A stretch of 26,953 bases of DNA from a virus. The notes below the pieces were generated by a model that did not search any database, was not told where the DNA came from, and saw only the letters and a program-made list of their open reading frames with translations. Position numbers and translations under genes: made by a program. How positions within the stretch are numbered: position 1 is the stretch's first letter; each line of letters starts with the position of its first letter. This document shows, piece by piece, positions 1 to 7,525 of this stretch. Location: positions 1 through 26,953 of the IMG/VR virus record IMGVR_UViG_3300044825_003206. The stretch is one strand, 5' to 3'.

Positions 1-169
1 CCGCTTCTACCGCGCCGACTCCGCGCGCGCTCATCCGACCTCCGATGGCGCTGGGCTCGGCTTGGCCATCACCAAGGCGATTGTCGAAGCTCATGGTGGG
101 CGCGCCAGTGTGAAGTCTGCGCAAGGCGTCACGTGTTTTTCCCTGGTTTTTCCACACTCGGGCGAATGA
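1..169 (+). CDS. Sensor histidine kinase, C-terminal fragment (host gene)
   Basis: This is the 3' end of a host gene. The frame opens at base 2 and gives 55 residues before TGA at 167-169; the 5' part lies off the left edge. The residues include RFYRAD, then [19 protein letters not shown], which is the G2 box and following helix of the HATPase_c domain, and end with a short strand (FSLVFP) and a five-residue tail. That is the usual end of an inner-membrane two-component sensor kinase of the CusS/EnvZ type, which phosphorylates a response regulator. The C-terminus looks complete, so the prophage next to it has not visibly truncated the gene. The signal it senses cannot be told from this fragment. 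The gene converges on the phage endolysin, with six bases between the two stop codons. Confidence 0.9.
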   Translation, partial: RFYRADSARAHPTSDGAGLGLAITKAIVEAHGGRASVKSAQGVTCFSLVFPHSGE

Positions 170-178
170 AGTTCTTCA
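167..178. other. Short inverted repeat at the host-prophage junction; candidate prophage end
   Basis: TGAAG TT CTTCA spans 167-178 and contains the stop codons of both convergent genes: kinase TGA at 167-169 and endolysin TGA read on the minus strand at 178-176. Five T residues follow on the + strand at 182-186. It could be a weak terminator for the kinase, or lie within or beside the attachment core. The other prophage end is outside the window, so no direct repeat can be shown. The position of the junction is inferred from the change from host to phage genes. Confidence 0.4.
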
Positions 179-655
179 CATATTTTTGGATTGACTGTTG
201 AGAAGAAGCCAAGCAGCCTCGGCCTCTCTGCGAGCAACCAGCCCTGGCAAGACTCGGCCTCCTCCGTAAACCCAGCGCCGCAGCTCCGTGCTGGCGGCGG
301 CCCAGTCCCTCTGGTTCGCCCGACGCCGCAGCGTCGACGTTTGCAGCCGCCCTGCGCCGAGGTTGAACGTGAAGTCGACGATCGCCGCCAGTCTCCCCTC
401 TGGCTCGGTGGCCAGAACCGGGCAGAAGCGCAGCGTCGCTTCGAGCGCAGTCGCCAGGTCCCGCGCCAAGTACGCTTCCCCCTCTCCCTCCGAGATCGGC
501 GGATGCTTCGGATCGCAGAGATGGCCGTAGCCAATCGTCCAGTAGCCTGCCGGGCAGACGTAGGGATGCGCCCGGCCAGGATCGTTCTTCGGCACGCGGT
601 GAAAGCCCTCGAAGCGCTTGGCCAGATCAATGGCCGCTTGTGGAACCGCGATCAC
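176..655 (-). CDS. Endolysin, GH24 lysozyme (muramidase)
   Basis: A 159-residue cytoplasmic muramidase that would cleave the MurNAc-GlcNAc bond of peptidoglycan once the holin opens the membrane. The GH24 signature is clear: Glu16 in RFEGF and Thr40 in WTIGYGH45, the equivalents of T4 lysozyme Glu11 and Thr26. The position matching T4 Asp20 is Cys34 (YVCPAG), a variation found in some phage GH24 enzymes. The start is taken as GTG at 655, because its GTGA overlaps the holin stop and the reading starts at the expected distance before Glu16; an open frame continues upstream but overlaps the holin. There is no signal peptide or SAR-type N-terminal helix, so export should depend on the holin. It is the last phage gene before host DNA. 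No Rz/Rz1-type spanin overlaps or follows it. Confidence 0.92.
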   Translation of the reverse strand: MIAVPQAAIDLAKRFEGFHRVPKNDPGRAHPYVCPAGYWTIGYGHLCDPKHPPISEGEGEAYLARDLATALEATLRFCPVLATEPEGRLAAIVDFTFNLGAGRLQTSTLRRRANQRDWAAASTELRRWVYGGGRVLPGLVARREAEAAWLLLNSQSKNM

Positions 656-1128
656 GGCCGTACCCGGTCGAACACACGCCCCAGGAACCAGAAGTTCAAC
701 ACCCCAGCCCAGAGCGCTTGGTCGGCCTCCGTCCAGGCATGCAAGATGGCCGTCCCCCAACCAGCGCCAGCGGTCACGGCTGCTGCGAACGCTGCCGTCT
801 TTGCAGCGCAGTACAACGCCATAAACCAGTAGGTGATCATCGGCCGAACGCTGACCGACAGGGCATCAGCCCAGCCAACGCCCGATTTTTGGCCCTGTGC
901 TGCCACAGCATCACGCAAGGCCTCGACAGCGCCCACGTTCCAGGCCGCATCGGAGGCAGCGCCGATCTCGGCCATGCGCTGAGCGCCACGCAGCTTCTCG
1001 AACTCCAGCGCCTTGTCCTGCATCGCCAGTTCATGGCCACGTTCCCCCTTGCGATCCAGCCACTTCAAAATCTCGGGTGCTAGACGGAAGGCCCCGCCAA
1101 GGAGGCCGCCAAGCAAGGTCTCAATCAT
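652..1128 (-). CDS. Holin, 3TM type (GTA_holin_3TM-like)
   Basis: A 158-residue inner-membrane protein, taken as the holin that releases the endolysin. It begins with an amphipathic, Gly/Leu-rich segment (MIETLLGGLLGG), continues with a charged helical stretch (about 23-75), and has hydrophobic segments at about 97-127 (starting PMITYWFMALYC) and 135-151 (rich in Trp and Phe). This layout matches the 'holin of 3TMs, for gene-transfer release' family that sits beside endolysins in proteobacterial prophages. ATG at 1128 is chosen because it makes an ATGA overlap with the preceding gene. An open frame extends upstream to 1221 but lies inside that gene. The GTGA overlap with the endolysin suggests coupled translation. 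The family assignment is from recognition of the sequence pattern, not a search. Confidence 0.8.
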   Translation of the reverse strand: MIETLLGGLLGGAFRLAPEILKWLDRKGERGHELAMQDKALEFEKLRGAQRMAEIGAASDAAWNVGAVEALRDAVAAQGQKSGVGWADALSVSVRPMITYWFMALYCAAKTAAFAAAVTAGAGWGTAILHAWTEADQALWAGVLNFWFLGRVFDRVRP

Positions 1129-1424
1129 TGGGGACCTCCCATCAGCTTGAGCTTGATGGCAGCACCAACCAGAAGCGCGGCCAAGATGCCTGTGGTGACG
1201 ACCTTGATGGTCGTTTGCCACGCGGTATGGCGGGCATCGCGCCAGGCTTCAAGCAGATCACGCAACTCTCGAATGTCACGCGCGGCGTGGCCGTTTTCGA
1301 GGCCGAGGTGCGACAGGCAACGCTCCGCTCCACGTTCGGCTGCGCGGTCGAGCAATTCGTCGAAGTCCTCTTTGCGCAAGAGGAGCATGTTCTCGACGAG
1401 GGCAGGTTTTTCTTGATCAGACAT
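1125..1424 (-). CDS. Small membrane-anchored protein of lysis cassette (DUF6127-like)
   Basis: A 99-residue protein. Residues 1-65 are charged and probably helical (LLLRKEDFDELLDRAAERGAE, split here at the motif DELLDRA; later DIRELRDLLEAW). One hydrophobic segment at about 71-91 (VVTTGILAALLVGAA) ends in a short Lys-containing tail. This suggests one C-terminal membrane span with an N-terminal cytoplasmic domain. It resembles the DUF6127 group of short prophage proteins, but I hold that name loosely. It opens the lysis cassette just after an intrinsic terminator, with GGAG about ten bases before ATG, and overlaps the holin by ATGA. It could be a second holin, an antiholin or another lysis regulator; nothing in the sequence decides which. 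Confidence 0.75.
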   Translation of the reverse strand: MSDQEKPALVENMLLLRKEDFDELLDRAAERGAERCLSHLGLENGHAARDIRELRDLLEAWRDARHTAWQTTIKVVTTGILAALLVGAAIKLKLMGGPQ

Positions 1425-1437
1425 TGGCGGTCTCCAT

Positions 1438-1480
1438 AAAAACGAAACCCGCCCGGCGCGTGAGCACCGGAACGGGTTTC
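1438..1480 (-). terminator. Intrinsic terminator between tail genes and lysis cassette
   Basis: Read on the minus strand, GAAACCCG (1480-1473) pairs perfectly with CGGGTTTC (1451-1444). Inside it CCGGTGC (1470-1464) pairs with GCGCCGG (1459-1453), with one G-U pair and the loop TCAC. The stem is followed at once by C and TTTTT (1442-1438). On the + strand no T run follows, so it acts on the phage transcript only. It ends 13 bases before the ATG of the first lysis gene. Lysis expression therefore needs read-through, antitermination or a separate promoter; no convincing sigma-70 promoter was seen in the 90-base gap. Confidence 0.85.
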
Positions 1481-1514
1481 AAGGGATGAAGTTTTGGGTT
1501 GGGTGAAGCGGATT

Positions 1515-1742
1515 TCAGATTTCGATGACCTCAAGGGGCAGATCGGGCGCCAGCCCTTCGATCACCCCGTCGCGCACGAAGACATTGCGGCCCACCAGTT
1601 CGGGACTGCCCCCGCGTGCTTTCAATAAGCCGCCACCGGGCAAAACCACGGTTGCGACGTTGGCAGACACGGACTGAACGGCCCCGACCTGCAAGGCCGG
1701 ATCGGGGATCAGTGCCAGGAATTCCTTGAACAGATTACGCAT
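1515..1742 (-). CDS. Small OB-fold-like tail-tip protein
   Basis: A 75-residue protein: a short N-terminal helix (MRNLFKEFLALIP) followed by alternating beta-type segments and Gly turns (VGAVQSVSANVATVVLPGGG, then GRNVFVRDGVIEGLAP). The pattern, short strands with VLPGGG and VFVRDGVI, suggests a small OB-like barrel such as occurs in tail spike or hub plugs. ATG at 1742 overlaps the end of the 945-residue hub-like gene by eight bases (ATGCGTAA), so the two are probably translated together and act together at the tail tip. It is the last tail gene before the terminator. The fold is an inference from sequence pattern; it could also be a small chaperone or cap of the hub. Confidence 0.7.
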   Translation of the reverse strand: MRNLFKEFLALIPDPALQVGAVQSVSANVATVVLPGGGLLKARGGSPELVGRNVFVRDGVIEGLAPDLPLEVIEI

Positions 1743-4572
1743 GGCACTCGACTCCCAGGCTCTGGTAGACCTCGGGCAGCCCCACTTCGACGTTGGTCGA
1801 GCGGACCAGGCCCAGTTGGGTCTGGCCTTCGTCCTCGTACTGGATGTAGGCGCCAGGCCGGATGATCCCGGTCGTCGGCAATACCGGCAGACGCAACCCG
1901 ATCTCCAGTTGCCGTCCGGTGTCGGACAGGATGGACAGGCCCCGCTGGCGTGCGGCAGCCGCTGTCGTGATCAGAGGATCGGTGACCATCGGCGCCAGCA
2001 AATCCCCCGCTGAGCCGGCACGTGTCACCTGGCCGATGACACCTTGCTCCTGACCACTGACAAAGACCCGGTTGTAGGCCGGTTTGTCTCTCCATGCGAT
2101 CGACTCACGACTAATCGCGGCCGCTGGCAGGACAAAGTCCGGGGTAATTTCACCCCAGTGCCACGGTGCCAATGGGTACAGGGGGCGAACCTGGAACGAC
2201 ATGCTACTTGCGTGCGGAATCAGATACGCCCCTCCGGCACGCGCCAGGGTGGCCAACGCGCTGATGAACGCCCCCTGATGCGCAAAGATACCGGCAGGCA
2301 CATTCCACGCTTCCAGCCCATAGTCGATGGTCCAGCCCAAGGGGATGCCGTTCAAGGTCAGCACGTCATCAAAGAGTTGCTGATGCGATCGCGCATCCAT
2401 GTTGGTAAAGCTCATCGTCGCCGCGTAGGGCGCATCGAGCAGCGCCTGCCGCCCCCGCCCACTCACCCGCAGCATCGTCTGGCCAAATGTGCGCTCGCGG
2501 CTGAGGCTTTCGGCCAGGACGCGGAATTCAGTGCCATTGATCCATGCCGAGAGTTCGACCGGGCCTGCGTTGGTGGGCTCCACCAGCGCCTGCGCGGCCC
2601 CGGGCAAGGCGGCCTCGAAGCCCCATACCCAGGAGCCAGCATCCAGACGCAAGGACATGGACACGGTCGGCACGCTGACGTTGTCCGAGACGCGCTTCAA
2701 GGTGCAGTGATTGATCACGAGATAGACCCTCTGGATGGCAACGACCACCGTGCCGCCCACGGGAGGCGGCAATGGCGAGTAGCCGTCGCACTGGAAGAAC
2801 AACAGCCCGTCACTGGCAACGGGTGAAGCGAACACCAGATGCGGACTGCGCGAATAACACGCATCGGGTGGCACGACCGGAGGAATGACCACCCGGGACA
2901 GTCCTGGCGGGGGCACGCGCGCATCCTGGTACCGACCACCCCAGCCCCATCGCTCGGGCTGCGCACTTTGGTGATCGCTCGCCAGACCTCGCGCCAGAGC
3001 CACTGCCACTTGCCAGATGCCCCGTCGACTCGCGCGCACCGAACGATCGCCATCCTGTTGCAGACACAGAACTCCAACAGCCGCCCCTTCGGCATCCTGA
3101 TGGGGCGACATCAGGTCTCGCCATAAGGGGCTGGCATCTTGCTGCCGGAGCGGACTTTCCCAAGGCAGAGACATCGCGGACTGGTGCAGCTGCAGCCAGC
3201 GCAAGACACTGGGCTGCAAACGCTGCGGTAGTCGGTGCTCGATGCCCTGGCGCGCCTGCCGAGCAACTTGCCAATCGCTGTGCCAGCCGGCCAGCGATTT
3301 GCGCGCGTCTTGCTGACCGTGCCGAACGCCACGTTCCGATTGGCTGGCCAGTCGCCAGTGATCGCGGCGGTGCGCCACCGTGGGTCGAGCGGTCAAGGAG
3401 ACATAGCGCAGCGTCGTGTGCATCGACGCCAGCGTCGGAAGCACCCCACTCAAGGCAAAGGGGAAACGTGGTGCAATCTCCACGTGCGGGACTCCAGCCC
3501 CCGGCGGTGCAATGCCCATCGGCGTGGCCGCGAACTCGGCCCAGTTCTCCACCAGAGAGGTGCCAAACCGGGATGAATCCCAGCCTTGACCGTGGGCGAA
3601 GCTGTGAAACAGCCAGACGCGTGACGCACCGAAGGCGGTGTCCTGCCAGCCGTCCGGAAAGGCCCGGCTCTCCCAGGCGAAGTAAAACGGCGTGTTGAGT
3701 GCCGGTGGCCGGTTGAGGAACGCCTGCACGAAGGCGAAATCGACCGTGGCCCCTTGGGTGTCCGCATCGAACACCTTGGGTCGTGCGACGCGCTCGGGTG
3801 GCGCAATCCCTCGGGGCGCCACCGTCGCAGCCAGGTTGCGAACCCCAGCCCAGCCGAACTTGGACGCGTCCCCAACGGAAGCCGTCAGCGGCTGCTTGAT
3901 GCCCAGATGGAATGCGGCGTTGGCTGCCGGCGGAACACCGTAGGGCCGATCGAAGTTGAAATCGATACTGCCCGTTGCCCCGACGCGGGGCTTGCCAGTC
4001 ATCCTGGACGACTGCCACCCTGCAGCAAAAAGCTGTGGTGGTTTCTTGATCCGTTCGATGCTGCCGAAACGACTGCTGTCGCCCACCGTGGCCGCCGTAA
4101 CGACCATGGTGCCACCGAAGTAGAACGCGGTGTTTTGCCCCGTCAGGGGGGCATAGGCAGCCGCGAAGGCGAAGTCTCGACTTGCCCCACTGTTGGCAAC
4201 CGACGGCCAGATGCGCACGGCACGGGGCACCACCCCGCTGTCGATGCCTTGGGGGGCCACGGTGCGTGCCGCATTGGCCACGCCAGCCACCCCAAACGTC
4301 GCGCATTCTCCGGCTGACACACCCGCGGCCAGGGTATCGCCACTGAAATGAAAGGCGACATTGGCCACGGCGGGGGCCGCATAGGTCTGGTCAAAGGCAA
4401 ACCAAACCGCTGCCCCGTTCTGATCCGGGTAATAGATCGAGTGCGTCAGGGCGATCCGACTGGAGGACCACCCCAGCGGGGCGACCGTCCAGGCTGCATT
4501 CTCGATGCGCGGAAATCCAAACTTGTGTTGATCGCCCAGGCCAACGCCGGCGACCGGTAATGCGCCCGCCAT
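1735..4572 (-). CDS. Large tail-tip protein: N-terminal beta repeats plus C-terminal hub-like domain
   Basis: A 945-residue protein with three visible parts. Residues about 18-300 hold four copies of a roughly 75-residue unit, starting near 18, 93, 169 and 239. Each has FG..., V(A)N...VAP.G(I/W), then a strand pair of the type FAF...Y..P...N.AF(H/Y)F. A partial fifth start is near 336. Residues about 395-550 are rich in Gln, Arg, Trp and His and look helical. Residues about 600-945 resemble a baseplate hub of the gp27/gpD class (SMSLRLDAGSWVWGFEAALP, RVSGRGRQALL, LFDDVLTLNGIPLGWTID, final VRSTNVEV). The start has AGAGGAGC seven bases upstream. It ends overlapping the small OB-like gene. I infer a hub carrying its own surface-exposed receptor-binding arm. 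No lambda gpJ homology is evident. Confidence 0.75.
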   Translation of the reverse strand: MAGALPVAGVGLGDQHKFGFPRIENAAWTVAPLGWSSSRIALTHSIYYPDQNGAAVWFAFDQTYAAPAVANVAFHFSGDTLAAGVSAGECATFGVAGVANAARTVAPQGIDSGVVPRAVRIWPSVANSGASRDFAFAAAYAPLTGQNTAFYFGGTMVVTAATVGDSSRFGSIERIKKPPQLFAAGWQSSRMTGKPRVGATGSIDFNFDRPYGVPPAANAAFHLGIKQPLTASVGDASKFGWAGVRNLAATVAPRGIAPPERVARPKVFDADTQGATVDFAFVQAFLNRPPALNTPFYFAWESRAFPDGWQDTAFGASRVWLFHSFAHGQGWDSSRFGTSLVENWAEFAATPMGIAPPGAGVPHVEIAPRFPFALSGVLPTLASMHTTLRYVSLTARPTVAHRRDHWRLASQSERGVRHGQQDARKSLAGWHSDWQVARQARQGIEHRLPQRLQPSVLRWLQLHQSAMSLPWESPLRQQDASPLWRDLMSPHQDAEGAAVGVLCLQQDGDRSVRASRRGIWQVAVALARGLASDHQSAQPERWGWGGRYQDARVPPPGLSRVVIPPVVPPDACYSRSPHLVFASPVASDGLLFFQCDGYSPLPPPVGGTVVVAIQRVYLVINHCTLKRVSDNVSVPTVSMSLRLDAGSWVWGFEAALPGAAQALVEPTNAGPVELSAWINGTEFRVLAESLSRERTFGQTMLRVSGRGRQALLDAPYAATMSFTNMDARSHQQLFDDVLTLNGIPLGWTIDYGLEAWNVPAGIFAHQGAFISALATLARAGGAYLIPHASSMSFQVRPLYPLAPWHWGEITPDFVLPAAAISRESIAWRDKPAYNRVFVSGQEQGVIGQVTRAGSAGDLLAPMVTDPLITTAAAARQRGLSILSDTGRQLEIGLRLPVLPTTGIIRPGAYIQYEDEGQTQLGLVRSTNVEVGLPEVYQSLGVECHA

Positions 4573-4620
4573 GGCTTGCTCCTCTTGCGGCTCAGGTTAG
4601 TGCTTCATGTTTCCCACCCA

Positions 4621-7020
4621 TCATGTGTTGCGTGCATCAAAGTGCGCTTGCACGCGCGCTGGTGGCAGCACGTAGTTGTAGGCGGCGAACTCCCCGATCT
4701 GGCCTTGGAAACGTTCCGAGATGGTCGGCGCGGTGGCTGATGCGTTGGCGCCGATGCACAGCCACGTGGCCGTGCGGTAGGTGTCGGGAAACACTGTCGC
4801 GGTCTGCTCGTTGGCCTGCACCCCGTTTATGTACAGGCGGGTCTTCTTTTCAACCCAGGGGTCGTAGGTGACCGCCAGGTGGTAGGCCGACCCGGCCACC
4901 AGATTGGGATGGACGAAGAACACCGTCGTGGTCGTACCGGTCACATCGACGATCGACAACTGCAGGTTGCCGGCGACCAGGGACAGGTACATCGGCGGGT
5001 TGCCGTTATAGATGCGCAGCAGCCAGATCCTGGTGGTCCCCGTCACCGAAGACGGCCGCACGAAACACTCGACCGTGAAGGTCGAGGCCAGCGTGCTGAA
5101 GTTGTTGATCAGCAGCGAACCATTGCTGGTGGTGATGGCGCTCGATCCGGTCACGAAGCCGGGTGCGTTGAACACCGGATTGCCCTCGTACCAGGCAAAG
5201 TAATCCTGCTGACCCAGCGCATTGATCGGACGCTGGCTCTGCAGCTCGTTCATCCGAAAGTAATAGACCGGGTTGTCCGCTTCAACCTCGGCCATGTACC
5301 CCGCGTATTTGGGAGCGACGACATGCGTCTCCCAGTTGAGGTACGAGTCGTAGAAGCTCGCCACCTCGGCATCCGTGAAGGTGCGGTAGTACATCGCAGC
5401 CAAGCCGAACCCACCGCCATGCGCCGCCGGCACCGCACCCCAACCGGAGCCGTGTCCATGGGGCGGTGTACCGTAACCGCCAATGGCTAGCGCATCAAAG
5501 CGGCGGGCTGCGCCGTTGGGTTGGTTGGTGGTGGCAAGGTAGTCCCAGTTCTCGTTGGTCGGGTTGTTCGAGCGCAGCCAGCTCCACAGGCGCCCACCGC
5601 CCGTGATGGCGGTGGTCTGCACCAGCACACCATTGACGTAGAGTTTCACGCTGGCGTCCTGCTCGTAGGTCACCATGACGTGGTAAATCTCGCCTGCGAT
5701 GACAGGCGCCGTGGCACGCACGATCGAGAGGTTGCGGGTGCTCAGAGCCAGACGCACGTTCATCACCGCCGAGGTCACCTCCAGGGTGGGCCCGGCGGTC
5801 ATACCGTAGTAGCCCCAGTAGTCGTCGTACCCGTAGTACGCGTGGTCGTCCGAATCCCGCCGACCACCCCACATGAAGATCAACGCCGTCTCACTCGGCG
5901 CCGGCGCCTTGAAGATGTATTCCCAGGTAAGGTTCGTGTAGTTTTCCGGGGGGCTGGCTTGATTGCGACCATTGATGGCGCCTTGGCCTGCACGGATGAA
6001 CAGGCCGTTGGTGTTGGCCGTCGGGGAGAGATGCCGGCCCGACTTCAGGAAGCGGATCGCGCCGCCGACTCGCGTGTCCGGGTAGAAGTCGAACCCCCAG
6101 AACTGCTCGGTGGTCTGCAGCATGTTTTCTGCATGGCCGAGGATGTTGGAGCGGAAGTAGCGGTAAGTCGCGCCGTTGAGGTAGTCAGCGAAGCTCACCA
6201 GCATGCCAAGCGACGACTCCCGGCAACGCCGGGCCCAGAAAGCCGATTGCGGCGCTAGGTTGCCCTTGGTGTTGATGGGCTGGATACGGTCCCAGACCAG
6301 GGCGTTCTTGTACGGTGGGCCGCTGGGGTCATAGGACATGACCAGGAACTCGCGGTTCTCATTGAGCCCGTTGAAGGCGTAACCGCCGTTCTGGTCGGTC
6401 GTGGTGTAGCCCACCTTGTAAAAGGTATCGCGCTCAAACAGCACGACCGGGCGGTCAGCCTGGGCCACGCCGTCCTCCGAGACGATGCCGTAGATGCCCC
6501 CCGAGCCTCCGATATTGATGCGCGACGGAATCGGATAGGTGGTCGATTTGGTGGTGGCGCTGAACTTGTAGTCGCCATTGGCCGCGAGCACCGGGCGGTA
6601 GACCATGGCCTGGCGGTTCCAGGTCACGTTATCCGGGGAGGAATCGATGCAGAAGTCGACCGAGTTGGCCGGCACCACGGAATTGCTGTTGAGCGCTGTC
6701 TCAGACAGGTTGGCCAGCAGGTAGTCCCAGAGCACCGGGTCGGTGTAGGTGAACTGCACGAAGCGCCAGGACGTGGTCGTCTGGTAATCGGGGTAGTTCA
6801 CGCCGCAGTAGGTGGCCGTGGCGGTATCAGTGTCGATCAGGTTGGCCAAGGGGAAGGAGGTCCCGTTCATCAGGCCCGCCGAGATCGACAGGGTCACCCC
6901 GCTGATCAGCGGATTGCCGTTGGCGTCATGCGGCTTCAAGGTACGGAAGATCAACTGTCCGTAGTTGTAGGTGTTCACGCTGCGGAAATAGAGTCGCCAG
7001 AAGCGGACCGGAGTCGTCAT
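4621..7020 (-). CDS. Tail fibre/receptor-binding protein with two LamG-like domains
   Basis: A 799-residue protein. Residues 1-165 form a beta-rich N-terminal region of discoidin-like appearance (LANLIDTDTATATYCG, SWRFVQFTYTDP). Residues about 173-250 are a carboxypeptidase-regulatory-like beta sandwich (GGIYGIV to DRIQP). Residues about 335-565 and 580-797 are two concanavalin A/LamG-like jelly rolls, each with the diagnostic VTY(E/D)...KLYVNGV or TRLYINGV strand and a closing Y(Y/N)...L segment. The first carries a Tyr/Asp-rich loop near 390-407. LamG domains in tail proteins usually bind surface glycans, so this is a candidate adsorption protein. GAGGGG lies ten bases before ATG. The gene lies between a 141-residue structural gene and the hub-like gene. 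Confidence 0.82.
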   Translation of the reverse strand: MTTPVRFWRLYFRSVNTYNYGQLIFRTLKPHDANGNPLISGVTLSISAGLMNGTSFPLANLIDTDTATATYCGVNYPDYQTTTSWRFVQFTYTDPVLWDYLLANLSETALNSNSVVPANSVDFCIDSSPDNVTWNRQAMVYRPVLAANGDYKFSATTKSTTYPIPSRINIGGSGGIYGIVSEDGVAQADRPVVLFERDTFYKVGYTTTDQNGGYAFNGLNENREFLVMSYDPSGPPYKNALVWDRIQPINTKGNLAPQSAFWARRCRESSLGMLVSFADYLNGATYRYFRSNILGHAENMLQTTEQFWGFDFYPDTRVGGAIRFLKSGRHLSPTANTNGLFIRAGQGAINGRNQASPPENYTNLTWEYIFKAPAPSETALIFMWGGRRDSDDHAYYGYDDYWGYYGMTAGPTLEVTSAVMNVRLALSTRNLSIVRATAPVIAGEIYHVMVTYEQDASVKLYVNGVLVQTTAITGGGRLWSWLRSNNPTNENWDYLATTNQPNGAARRFDALAIGGYGTPPHGHGSGWGAVPAAHGGGFGLAAMYYRTFTDAEVASFYDSYLNWETHVVAPKYAGYMAEVEADNPVYYFRMNELQSQRPINALGQQDYFAWYEGNPVFNAPGFVTGSSAITTSNGSLLINNFSTLASTFTVECFVRPSSVTGTTRIWLLRIYNGNPPMYLSLVAGNLQLSIVDVTGTTTTVFFVHPNLVAGSAYHLAVTYDPWVEKKTRLYINGVQANEQTATVFPDTYRTATWLCIGANASATAPTISERFQGQIGEFAAYNYVLPPARVQAHFDARNT

Positions 7021-7032
7021 GGTCAGCGCCCC

Positions 7033-7458
7033 TCACAGACGGAAGATCTTGTTAATGCCGTTGTCCCAGGTGACGATGATGTCGCCACCGTTGGGCGTGA
7101 TCGGCAGGCCGGTGGCCGTGTCGATGTAGGCGATCAAGGGCGATGCCGCCTCATCGGGCGTGAGGCCATCGGTGCCCAGCACCTCGCGGTAAATCACCAG
7201 GGCCTCGATCGAGGGGCCATTGACCGCCGCGAAAGTCACGTCCTGCGCATCGGCGGCACCGTTGGTGCTGGTCTTGTTGGTCAGCGTGGTGGGCGCGGTG
7301 ATGCGGGCGGCCACCGGGATGCTGGCGAAGAACTCGTGGGTGGAGGCAAAGGTGTAGACGCCGGTGTCGACCATGACCACCTTGATGTCGTCGGTGAGCC
7401 AGTTCAGTTGTGCTTCGAGAAAGCGCTGCCGGCCCTTGTCGTAAAGGCTGTTTGCCAT
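7033..7458 (-). CDS. Conserved phage structural protein, 141 aa
   Basis: ATG at 7458 is chosen because CAGGAG lies seven bases upstream; an open frame reaches back to 7653 but overlaps the preceding gene. The product starts MANSLYDKGRQRFLEAQLNW and continues TDDIKVVMVDTGVYTF, then strands with many Thr, Ala and Val, and ends ITPNGGDIIVTWDNGINKIFRL (shown as IIVTWDNGINKIFRL). This pattern recurs in phage tail or virion proteins annotated as hypothetical, where a small protein displays a beta sandwich. No enzyme motif is present. Its place between the 131-residue and LamG genes suggests a tail-tip component. The exact role is unknown. Confidence 0.72.
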   Translation of the reverse strand: MANSLYDKGRQRFLEAQLNWLTDDIKVVMVDTGVYTFASTHEFFASIPVAARITAPTTLTNKTSTNGAADAQDVTFAAVNGPSIEALVIYREVLGTDGLTPDEAASPLIAYIDTATGLPITPNGGDIIVTWDNGINKIFRL

Positions 7459-7525
7459 GAATGGCTCCTGAAAGTGGAATGGAAATGAAACTTGTGCCCT
7501 GTCGCAGGTCGCGACCGGATCTGGC

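Noticed and set aside
91-630. Minus strand frame overlapping the endolysin, considered as an Rz/Rz1-like spanin
   Set aside because: The reading is Arg/Ser-rich without a signal peptide, membrane span or lipobox, and it runs past the end of the prophage into the host kinase.
2810-4306. Minus strand frame of 498 codons inside the 945-residue gene
   Set aside because: Arg/Gly-rich shadow reading in another frame. The 945-residue frame shows internal amino-acid repeats and a plausible start, so it is the real one.
7501-7516. GTCGC/GCGAC inverted repeat and GGTCGCGACC palindrome in the 67-base gap after the 131-residue gene
   Set aside because: The stem is only five pairs and no T run follows on either strand, so it is not a convincing terminator; nothing links it to an operator.
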